The position numbers and the translations under genes were made by a program. Below are positions 1-6,902 of a DNA stretch of 64,000 bases, in pieces. Origin of the DNA: an uncultured Nitrospirota bacterium (GTDB lineage: Bacteria; CG2-30-53-67); assembly GCA_947259355.1 (NCBI GenBank), contig CAMYMF010000004.1, positions 23,554 through 87,553 on the forward strand. Direction: 5' to 3'. The first letter of the stretch is position 1; each line of letters begins with the position of its first letter. A model generated the notes under the pieces. That model was not told the DNA's origin, ran no database searches, and was given only the letters and a program-made list of their open reading frames with translations.

Positions 1-519
1 CGGTCCCGCATCGTTATCCTGCCGGAGGAGCTCCAGGATTACTATGCCCGACACGAAGAACGCTATCTGATCGTTAGCCAAAAACGTCTTCTGCGCATCT
101 TGAAGACGGTGCCTCCCGAAGCCACGGATGCTCAAAAGCGTCTCCTGCGCGAGCAAATGGAGACGTTCCGGACGCAGATTCTAAGCGGTGAGTCATTTCG
201 GACACTGGCGTCCTTGCACTCCGAGGGACCGGAGCGTCGCGATGGCGGCGAGCTCGGCTATTTCACTGCCGATGAACTTCGAGAAGAGCTGGCCGAAGTG
301 GTGCGACAGATGAACCCGGGTGATTTGAGCCCCGTGCTGGAGCTGGGTGACGGATTGACCTTGCTGATGGTAGATGATGCCCGTCAAGCGACACCGCCCA
401 GTTTTGAGGAGGTCGAGGACAAGATCAGAGAAGCCGTCTACCAGGAGAAGCTCACCAAGCGCTATGCCGAATGGATCCGCGACTTGCGGGACAATGCCTT
501 CATCGAAATCAAGAAGTGA
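1..519 (+). CDS. Parvulin-type peptidyl-prolyl isomerase / foldase, C-terminal part
   Basis: The frame is open from the first base, so only the last 172 residues are visible and the start lies upstream of the window. The segment holds the end of a SurA/PpiC-type module: a helical stretch (LREQMETFRTQILSGESF), then the rotamase signature GGELGYF around residue 84 of the visible part, then a strand-rich GDGLTLLMVDDA segment and a basic C-terminal helix. Such proteins isomerise X-Pro bonds and chaperone envelope proteins in the periplasm. The signal peptide or anchor cannot be seen, so SurA-like and PrsA-like lipoprotein architectures are both possible. The gene is convergent with the SPL-family gene, 18 nt away. 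Confidence 0.85.
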   Translation, partial: RSRIVILPEELQDYYARHEERYLIVSQKRLLRILKTVPPEATDAQKRLLREQMETFRTQILSGESFRTLASLHSEGPERRDGGELGYFTADELREELAEVVRQMNPGDLSPVLELGDGLTLLMVDDARQATPPSFEEVEDKIREAVYQEKLTKRYAEWIRDLRDNAFIEIKK

Positions 520-537
520 GGCGTTCGGCGAAGGTTG

Positions 538-1626
538 CTATCCAAATAAACCGGCGAGCTCTCTGATCCTAGAGGCCGGCCGGTGATAGACCGCCTCCCA
601 GACATCCCGGCTTTCCATACAGAGATAGACAGCAACCTGCGGCCCGAGCTCTCGAATCCAACCAAGCATCTGCCGGTACGCCGGCACCCGCAGGGTACGA
701 AGATAACGCAGCTTACCATCGGGACAGGGGACCAGCTCCCCGCAGACGAGGCGACTCTCCGGGAAACGGCGACGCATGATCGGCTTCAGCTCCGGGGAGA
801 AGCGAAGGCCCCCGAGACTGATCCAGGCGATGGCTCTTGCCGGAACAGTCTCAAATATCTGCTGCACAACTTCCCGGTAGGCCTCCTCCCAGCCCGGCTC
901 CAGGACGATGGGATCAAAATGAAAACTGACGGGATATCCGGCCGAGCAGCAACGCTGGGCTGCACAGAGCCGCGCCGCCAACGGCGCAGTCCCCTGTTCG
1001 TCGGACGCGATGACGCTGGGCGGATTCACGGACCACCCGATCACCGTTCGGCCGCGATGGGTGAGGTCCATCAGGTTCCCCACCTGGTCCGTCTTCGTCT
1101 TGAGTTCCAGTTGCGCGTTGGGGTGCCCGGCAAAAAACGGAACAAGCTCCCGGCTGAGATCGGTCAACCCGTCGAGTGCCAGACTGTCCGTCAGCTCCCC
1201 CGTTCCCACGCGAAAATTGCGCCTCCGGTTGGCAGCAAAAACCGACGCCAGTTGTGAAAAGAGAGCGTCCGTATTGCCGAACACCCGGATCATCGGATTG
1301 TTTCCCAGATAGCCCTGCAGAATGCAGTACGTACAATCGAGAGGGCAGCCGGTGGCCGCGTTGACCACCCAGTAGTTGCAGCAGACAAACCCCTGTGTGC
1401 CGGGACACTTCTTCAGAAAGGCGCCCCGGTATTGGGAGATCACCAGCCATTTCTTCGCCACCTGGGCCAGGTCGGCCTTTCGGCGCATCCGCCGGACCCA
1501 CGGGCCCACCGCGTGCAGCGTCTCGACGGGCACGTCGGGCAGGCGCGCCAGAATCCGCTGGGTCATGGGCAAACCCTCCGCGCCTGCCTCGATCAGGATC
1601 CGCTCCGGAGAAAAGCCGGTGCTCAC
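538..1626 (-). CDS. SPL-family radical SAM protein (spore photoproduct lyase-like)
   Basis: A 362-residue radical SAM enzyme. The CxxxCxxC cluster motif (CPLDCTYC, Cys94/98/101) sits in a CNYWVVNAATGCPLDCTYCILQGYL context typical of SplB/COG1533 proteins, and the C-terminal YLCMES..VW block is also family-typical. SplB repairs spore photoproduct in DNA, but this genome shows no sign of sporulation. In place of the Bacillus catalytic Cys141 region (FEASCTSD) there is FRVGTGELTDS without cysteine, so a true lyase activity is doubtful. I chose the GTG start at 1626: it overlaps the stop of the ParB-like gene as GTGA and has GGAGG about 7 nt upstream. The longer open frame runs back through that gene and is unlikely to be used. 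The substrate is unknown. Confidence 0.8.
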   Translation of the reverse strand: MSTGFSPERILIEAGAEGLPMTQRILARLPDVPVETLHAVGPWVRRMRRKADLAQVAKKWLVISQYRGAFLKKCPGTQGFVCCNYWVVNAATGCPLDCTYCILQGYLGNNPMIRVFGNTDALFSQLASVFAANRRRNFRVGTGELTDSLALDGLTDLSRELVPFFAGHPNAQLELKTKTDQVGNLMDLTHRGRTVIGWSVNPPSVIASDEQGTAPLAARLCAAQRCCSAGYPVSFHFDPIVLEPGWEEAYREVVQQIFETVPARAIAWISLGGLRFSPELKPIMRRRFPESRLVCGELVPCPDGKLRYLRTLRVPAYRQMLGWIRELGPQVAVYLCMESRDVWEAVYHRPASRIRELAGLFG

Positions 1627-2642
1627 TCTTCGTCCTCCACGCTCAGGAGCGCCAGAGCCCGTGCCAACTCCTCCCGGCGGGCAACCCCCTCGAGATGGGC
1701 CAGCTTCTCCCGAAGCTCCGCCACCGATTGAAAAGAAAAGGTCATCTGGAGCTCTCGGCCCTCCAGATAGGGCGGTGCTGTGCAGGATAGCTCGGAAGTG
1801 GCAACGCCTGTTTTCAGCAGGGTGTGGATTTCCGCCTGCCGCGCCCTCAGCAAGGGGTAGCGGCGCTCGCAGAGACACTGCTTGATGCCCTCTCGTTTCT
1901 GGCGGACGGTTCGGCAGGAGTCTTCGATGACCGCCTGCAGCGATCCTTCTAAGAGTACCGTGCGCAGTTCGATGCCGTCGCGCAGCGCAATTTCTTCAGC
2001 GAGGTCGAGCATTTCCCGCAGGGCATTGCCACCCAGGGGCACCGTGCGCAGCAGTTCACAGAGTACCGACTGGTCCTCGAGAGAAAGGTCGGCGAGGCGC
2101 GCGCTCACCCGAAGGGGAATCCCGTGGGAGACGACATAGCGCTGCAGGGCGGGGCTCAACCGGACCAGTCGCAAGTAGCGCTCAAGAATCTTACGGGAGG
2201 GCTCCAGGCCAAGCCGTGCCATGGCTGCAGAAACCACTCTCTCGCCGGCCGCGAAGTCTGAGACCAGACGGTGCAGGGCAAGGGCCCGTTCCATGTCATT
2301 TACGGGACGGAGCGCCGTGTTCTCATGGAGATTCAGCAGAAAGAGGGTCTGATCAGGCAGCTTGGCATCGAGCCGTCCGGCCGCCACCTCGCGAAGCCCC
2401 GCCGCTTGAGCCGCCGCAATCCTTCGGTGTCCGCAGACGATCCGGTACTCCCCGGCACGAAGCGTCTGCACCGCCACCGGGACGAGGAGCCCCATCTCTT
2501 TGATTGAATCGATCAGTGTTGCGTCCGGACCCCGCGGAAAAGCAAAGGCAAAACGCTCCCGGCCTCGATCAATGCGAGCCAACGGAATCTGTACCAATGC
2601 GGCCACGGTCTCGGTGCACTCTTGCTCCGCCTCGTTTGACAT
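1623..2642 (-). CDS. ParB/Spo0J-like nucleotide-binding protein
   Basis: 339 residues. The N-terminal ParB/sulfiredoxin-fold domain (about 15-115) shows a box resembling the CTP-binding C-motif (CGHRRIAAAQAAG for GERRxxA) and a following ENTALRPVNDMERA segment matching the ENxxRxxL/PxExA motif. A helix-turn-helix-like region (about 120-190) and a helical C-terminus follow. Chromosomal ParB loads on parS and works with ParA. Here there is no parA and no recognisable parS, and the downstream partner is the SPL-family radical SAM gene, whose GTG overlaps this stop codon. It is more likely a specialised ParB paralogue than the segregation protein. ATG start at 2642, divergent from the nucleoside phosphorylase with 71 nt between. 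Confidence 0.75.
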   Translation of the reverse strand: MSNEAEQECTETVAALVQIPLARIDRGRERFAFAFPRGPDATLIDSIKEMGLLVPVAVQTLRAGEYRIVCGHRRIAAAQAAGLREVAAGRLDAKLPDQTLFLLNLHENTALRPVNDMERALALHRLVSDFAAGERVVSAAMARLGLEPSRKILERYLRLVRLSPALQRYVVSHGIPLRVSARLADLSLEDQSVLCELLRTVPLGGNALREMLDLAEEIALRDGIELRTVLLEGSLQAVIEDSCRTVRQKREGIKQCLCERRYPLLRARQAEIHTLLKTGVATSELSCTAPPYLEGRELQMTFSFQSVAELREKLAHLEGVARREELARALALLSVEDEE

Positions 2643-2713
2643 CTTCCACCCTTTCTCTTATGCTCACCGGCAGCATTCTCCCAGATCCTATTTTTTTTGA
2701 CAAGGAAATTCCC

Positions 2714-3409
2714 ATGCACGCCCATCCCTTGCGGGTGCTCCCGGAAAACGTCATCCTGGCCCCCACGGACCCCATCTACCGGGCCGTCCGGCAGGCGGGA
2801 CGCTGCAGAGAGAGCGATCGCAGGCTCGACCTTTTCAGGGTCTGCCTTATGCCCAACAGCGGGGGTCGCGCGGCCGTGGCGGGACCCGCACTGGGGGCGC
2901 CGGCCGCGGCCCTTCTGGTGGAGCGTTTGGTGCGGGAGGAGGTGAGACGGGTGGTCCTGCTGGGAGTCTGCGGCTCCCTCGTTCCCACGCTCCGGCTCGG
3001 CGACGGGTTGATCCCCACTGGCGGCATCAGCGAGGAGGGAACTTCTCCTCTCTATGGTGCCCGCGAAACCCCACTGCCCGATCCCCATCTGCTCCAAAAG
3101 ATTCGCCACGCCTGTCATCGGAGTGGTTGGCAGCCACAGGAGGGGCGGATTTGGACCACCGATGCCCCGTACCGGGAGAGTACCGAGAAGAAGAGACAGT
3201 TCCGCCAAAGGGGAGCTGTCGCCGTAGACATGGAATTCACCGCGCTGGCGACTGTGAGCCGGTTGTATGAACTTGCCTTTGCCGCCCTGATGGTCGTGTC
3301 CGATGAGCGCTTCCACGACCCGCCCCGCATCGGTTTCGCAACGGCTTGCTTTCGCGACGCGCTGGCGCACGCGGCTTCCGTGGCAGCGGCTCTTTTTTCC
3401 AAAAGATGA
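2714..3409 (+). CDS. Nucleoside phosphorylase, uridine phosphorylase-like (PNP/UDP family)
   Basis: 231 residues from the ATG at 2714, which has AAGGAA 7 nt upstream. The open frame extends further but runs antisense into the ParB-like gene. Family features visible are GVCGSLVPTLRLGDGLIPTGG..EEGTS around residues 75-105, the phosphate/nucleoside pocket region, and VAVDMEFTAL around 170-180, which carries the conserved Met-Glu that binds ribose. These enzymes cleave nucleosides with phosphate to give base and ribose-1-phosphate. The EEGTSPLY stretch resembles uridine phosphorylase more than MTA/SAH nucleosidase, but the base specificity cannot be read from sequence. It is convergent with the FAD-dependent dehydrogenase. 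Confidence 0.8.
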   Translation: MHAHPLRVLPENVILAPTDPIYRAVRQAGRCRESDRRLDLFRVCLMPNSGGRAAVAGPALGAPAAALLVERLVREEVRRVVLLGVCGSLVPTLRLGDGLIPTGGISEEGTSPLYGARETPLPDPHLLQKIRHACHRSGWQPQEGRIWTTDAPYRESTEKKRQFRQRGAVAVDMEFTALATVSRLYELAFAALMVVSDERFHDPPRIGFATACFRDALAHAASVAAALFSKR

Positions 3410-3460
3410 GGATGCCGGGCAGCGGTGGCGGCCGAAAAACGCCGGAATGAAGGCACCTCG

Positions 3461-4879
3461 TTAACGCTGTACCTTTGGGCTCTTACGGGGGGAGCGCTTG
3501 CGAGGCTTGCGGGTATTCCGGGCGATGGCCCGACCGGCGAGCATGCCGCTGACCGATGCCTGAATCAATCCCCGGGTGACGCCGGCTCCGTCGCCGACCG
3601 CGAAGAGGTTGCCGATGCGGGTCTCCATGTTTCGATCCACTTCGATGCGGTGGGAGTAAAATTTGACTTCCACACCGTACAAAAGGGTGTGGCGGGAATT
3701 GACCCCCGGAGCAATCTGATCCAGCGCGGCGAGCATTTCGGTTATGTCTTTGATGTAGCGGTAGGGGAGCACAAAGCTCAGGTCGCCAGGTGTGGCACTC
3801 TCCAGAGTCGGTTTTACCGAGGAGCGGGCTATCCGGGCCGGTGTCGACCGGCGACCATCGGCCAAGTCCCCAAGCCGTTGTACGATGACGCCTCGCCCCA
3901 AGAGATTCGCCAGACGGCTGATATAGCGACCGTAGGCAATGGGATCATCGAAGGGTTCGGTAAAGAGCGTGGAAACCAGAAGAGCAAAATTGGTGTTGTC
4001 GGTCTTCTTCTCCGCGTACGAATGCCCGTTGACCGTCATGATATCCCCCACGTATTCACTGACGACCTCGCCGTAAGGATTCATACAAAAGGTCCGGACT
4101 TTGTCATCAAACGTCCTGGAATAATAGATGAGCTTCGATTCGTACGTCGTAGCGGTGATTTCTTCCATCACGGCGGCCGGCAGTTCCACGCGCAGCCCAA
4201 TGTCGACAGGACTGGGGATGGCCTCCAGTCCAAGGCGGCGGGTCTCATCCCGTATCCAGTCGGCCCCGATTCTGCCGGGCGCGGAGATGACGTAACGGGC
4301 CGGAATGAACTCCCCCGCCTCGGTGTGAACCCCCTGCACAACACCCCGCTCCGCCTGAATCTGAGTCACCCGGGTCTCGGTGTGAATCTCAACCCGTCCG
4401 TCGAGATCCTGCCGCATACGCTGAAGAACTCGGTAGCAGTTCTCCGTGCCCAGATGTCGCACCTCCATTTCGATGAGCTCCATTTCAGCTTTCCGGGCCA
4501 GGGCCTTGAGGCGGCGGACCGCCCGGTTGGAGCCACCGTGAACGGTTTCGGGTGCACCGTACTTAAGATACTTTGCGTCGGCCAATCGAATCAGCTCTTG
4601 CAGCTCCACTGTCGGGATCAGCTCACCCAAGAACCCGCCCACTTCCGTTGTGAGGGTCAGCTTGCCGTCACTGAAAGCGCCAGCCCCACCCCACCCCGTG
4701 AGGAGGGCACAGGGAGTGCAGTGGACACACCCCTGTTGGTTCTTGCGCGCAGGGCATTCGCGCTGCTCAATGTCCCGACCTCGATCGACGAGGAGGATGT
4801 CGCTAACGCCCTCTTCCAGAAGCGTCAAGGCCGCAAAAATCCCCGCGGGTCCCGCCCCGATAATCACAACATCCGGCAT
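3461..4879 (-). CDS. FAD-dependent dehydrogenase (COG2509 type)
   Basis: 472 residues. An N-terminal FAD-binding Rossmann motif, VVIIGAGPAGIFAALTL (residues 4-20), is followed by a cysteine-rich stretch CPARKNQQGCVHCTPCALL and then GWGGAGAFSDGKL, a pattern I associate with the uncharacterised NAD(FAD)-utilising dehydrogenases of COG2509. Near the C-terminus GNLFAVGDGAGVTRGLIQASVSG forms the second FAD contact. The ATG at 4879 is preceded by AAGGAG with 6 nt spacing; an in-frame TTG 6 nt upstream would abut the Shine-Dalgarno and is rejected. The CxxC-containing cluster could bind a metal or act in disulfide exchange. The physiological substrate is not known. Confidence 0.8.
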   Translation of the reverse strand: MPDVVIIGAGPAGIFAALTLLEEGVSDILLVDRGRDIEQRECPARKNQQGCVHCTPCALLTGWGGAGAFSDGKLTLTTEVGGFLGELIPTVELQELIRLADAKYLKYGAPETVHGGSNRAVRRLKALARKAEMELIEMEVRHLGTENCYRVLQRMRQDLDGRVEIHTETRVTQIQAERGVVQGVHTEAGEFIPARYVISAPGRIGADWIRDETRRLGLEAIPSPVDIGLRVELPAAVMEEITATTYESKLIYYSRTFDDKVRTFCMNPYGEVVSEYVGDIMTVNGHSYAEKKTDNTNFALLVSTLFTEPFDDPIAYGRYISRLANLLGRGVIVQRLGDLADGRRSTPARIARSSVKPTLESATPGDLSFVLPYRYIKDITEMLAALDQIAPGVNSRHTLLYGVEVKFYSHRIEVDRNMETRIGNLFAVGDGAGVTRGLIQASVSGMLAGRAIARNTRKPRKRSPRKSPKVQR

Positions 4880-5379
4880 GTTCAACTCCTTGAGAGATGA
4901 ATCCGGTTCTTTCTTGTCGAGAAGGATCTTTCTCCATTATAGACACGGGCCTACAGCAAGCACAATCCCCTTTTCGCGTACCACCTCTCCCGCTCTGTTT
5001 AAGAGAACATCGCCGGCATCAGAGGCCAATAATTTTTGTCACTGACAATTATCACCGGACACTTTTGGCCGAATCGACGAAAATAGTCCGGAAAATTGCC
5101 CTCTGCAACCTGCCGCGGACGACGATTTCCACCTGAATCAGCCCTCCCGACAAGAAAAATTCCACGGTTTACAGGCCACAAGTGTCCGAATGTCCTGACC
5201 TAAAACATTGAATTTATTCGATATATTGCATCTGGGTTTTCCACAACAGGAATCAATGGGCCTTCCTCGCCGGCAAAGGCGACAAGTTGGCACTGCTCTT
5301 GCTTTACTCTATCAACGAGATTGCACGGCGCTGGAGTGGACAGCGGAAACGAGACGCAGATGCACAAGGAGGCCAGCCA
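4880..5379. other. Intergenic region of 500 nt upstream of the zinc-ribbon gene
   Basis: AT-richer stretch between two divergently oriented genes. No convincing open frame or tRNA was found. It contains a pair of 14-nt inverted arms (5057-5070 and 5174-5187). I could not place a convincing sigma-70 promoter for either flanking gene. Confidence 0.5.
5057..5187. repeat. Widely spaced inverted repeat
   Basis: Left arm GGACACTTTTGGCC (5057-5070) and right arm GGCCACAAGTGTCC (5174-5187) are reverse complements at 13 of 14 positions, separated by 103 nt. They could be paired operator half-sites or the stem of a long hairpin. Chance cannot be excluded. Confidence 0.45.
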
Positions 5380-5559
5380 ATGAAATGCGGAAAATGTGGT
5401 TCCAAGATGAGCAGAGACGACACGCGCTTCCTCCCCCTGAACCGAGACGAGGGCGGCGCCATTTTCTTTGACATCTACTATAAATGCCCCATTTGTTCCA
5501 AGGTGGTCTTCCTTGGACTGGAAGAGGAGTTGGAGAAAGAAAACGCGTCAGTTGCATAA
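5380..5559 (+). CDS. Small zinc-ribbon protein
   Basis: 59 residues. It starts MKCGKCGSKM and has a second CPICSK pair about 33 residues later, so four cysteines in two CxxC knuckles make a zinc ribbon; the tail is acidic (LEEELEKEN). The ATG at 5380 has AAGGAGG with 7 nt spacing, which decides this start over a longer in-frame TTG reading at 5287. No catalytic domain is present, so an adaptor or nucleic-acid or protein-binding role is plausible but not shown. A terminator and two further hairpins follow within 120 nt, and the gene appears to be transcribed alone. Confidence 0.7.
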   Translation: MKCGKCGSKMSRDDTRFLPLNRDEGGAIFFDIYYKCPICSKVVFLGLEEELEKENASVA

Positions 5560-5574
5560 CCCCCCATTCCCCCT

Positions 5575-5619
5575 AGGGGTATCGCAATGATACCCCTGAA
5601 TCAGTGGTTTCACCACTGA
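5575..5619 (+). other. Two tandem perfect hairpins after the zinc-ribbon gene
   Basis: Hairpin 1: AGGGGTATC (5575-5583), loop GCAAT, GATACCCCT (5589-5597). Hairpin 2: TCAGTGG (5601-5607), loop TTTCA, CCACTGA (5613-5619). They lie 15 nt after the stop codon and directly before a terminator hairpin. They may stabilise the 3' end of the transcript or belong to a small RNA. Confidence 0.6.
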
Positions 5620-5676
5620 ACTGCAGGAGATCGTGCGGGCCTGGCTCACCCACACTTTTTCCTGCAGTTTTTTTTT
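5619..5676 (+). terminator. Rho-independent terminator-like hairpin
   Basis: Ten-base stem AACTGCAGGA (5619-5628) with TCCTGCAGTT (5660-5669), a loop of about 31 nt, and a run of nine T (5668-5676). The loop is longer than usual, but the stem and U-tract fit a terminator for the zinc-ribbon transcript. Confidence 0.65.
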
Positions 5677-5774
5677 GCCCCCATGCCGAACACTCTTTCC
5701 CAACATCACAGAAAATGCGTACTGCAGATCAAAAGCTGAGACGCCACCGTCGGTCGCGCAGGCCAGGCGCAGCC

Positions 5775-6875
5775 CTAACCGCTCTGGAAGCGGCGCATCC
5801 GTACATTCAAAATCAGTCCGACTCCGATAAAGAGCGTGATCAGCGACGAGCCGCCGTAGCTGATGAAAGGGAGCGGGACGCCGACCACCGGGAAGAGACC
5901 GGCTGTCATCCCGATGTTGACAAAGACGTAAAAGGCGATCATGGAGGTGATGCCGGCGACCACTAGGGTGCCAAACCCGTCTTGTGTCTTCAGCGCCGTG
6001 TCAATTCCTTTGAATATGAGGTAGCCGAAGAGGCAGATGAGCGCGACCGTCCCCGCAAATCCCGTCTCTTCCGCAATCACGGAAAAGATGAAATCGGTGT
6101 GCTGCTCCGGGAGAAACCGGAGCTGACTCTGCGTCCCCTGCATGATTCCCTTCCCAAGCACCCCTCCTGACCCGATGGCAATTTTGGACTGAATGATATG
6201 ATAGCCCGATCCGCTCGGATCGGTCTCAGGCCTGAGAAATACTAGAATCCGCTGTTTCTGATAGGCCTTGAGAAATCGCCACAGAAACGGCGTGGCTGCC
6301 AGGGTCCCGATTCCTGCATAGAGGAGGGGGCGCAGGGGCGCCCCGGAGACAAATATCAGGGTCAGGGCTATGAGCAGAATCATTACCGAGGTACCCAAGT
6401 CGGGTTGCTGTACAATCAAAACGAGGGGCACACCCACGAGCAGCCCCAATGCAGCGCAACTACCCAATCTGAAACCACCCCGCTCGGGCAGATCAGACAG
6501 GTAACGGGACAGCACCAGAATCAGCGAGATCTTGACGATCTCCGAAGGCTGCAGAGTCAGGGGCCCGAGGACCAGCCAACGCTTGGCTCCCATTCCCACC
6601 TTACCGGCCACGGCGACGATGACGAGGAGCACGATAGAGACAGCGTAGATCACGTAAGCATAACGCTGCAAAGTCCGATAGTGAACGGAAATGGCCACCA
6701 GCAAGGCGGCCACGCCAATGCCGATCCAATACAGCTGCTTCACATACAGCATGGATGTCGAGCTGCCTCCGAAATGCGTGGCACTGAAGATGGCTCCTAC
6801 ACCGACACCCGAGAGGAGCAACACCAGCAATAGCAGCCCGAAATCGAAGTGGATGATCAATCTTCTGTCCAGCAA
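5775..6875 (-). CDS. rodA: Rod shape-determining SEDS glycosyltransferase RodA
   Basis: 366 residues with about ten hydrophobic segments and SEDS family blocks: GAKRWLVLGPLTLQPSEIVKISLIL (about 98-122), QQPDLGTS, and the C-terminal PFISYGGSSLITLFIGVGLI. RodA polymerises lipid II into glycan strands in the elongasome and works with the class B transpeptidase PBP2, encoded directly upstream. The start is TTG at 6875 with AAGGAG 6 nt before it; 27 nt separate it from the mrdA stop. It is the last gene of the mreB-mreC-mreD-mrdA-rodA operon. Confidence 0.96.
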   Translation of the reverse strand: MLDRRLIIHFDFGLLLLVLLLSGVGVGAIFSATHFGGSSTSMLYVKQLYWIGIGVAALLVAISVHYRTLQRYAYVIYAVSIVLLVIVAVAGKVGMGAKRWLVLGPLTLQPSEIVKISLILVLSRYLSDLPERGGFRLGSCAALGLLVGVPLVLIVQQPDLGTSVMILLIALTLIFVSGAPLRPLLYAGIGTLAATPFLWRFLKAYQKQRILVFLRPETDPSGSGYHIIQSKIAIGSGGVLGKGIMQGTQSQLRFLPEQHTDFIFSVIAEETGFAGTVALICLFGYLIFKGIDTALKTQDGFGTLVVAGITSMIAFYVFVNIGMTAGLFPVVGVPLPFISYGGSSLITLFIGVGLILNVRMRRFQSG

Positions 6876-6902
6876 CGGTCGCTCCTTTTGTCTGTTTTTT
6901 CC

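Noticed and set aside
1627..1878. N-terminal extension of the SPL-family gene
   Set aside because: The extra 84 codons lie inside the ParB-like gene and are low-complexity Gly/Pro/Arg; the GTGA overlap with a good Shine-Dalgarno gives the better start.
3425..4900. Long plus-strand frame opposite the FAD-dependent dehydrogenase
   Set aside because: High-GC antisense shadow; the minus frame has clear FAD motifs and a ribosome site.
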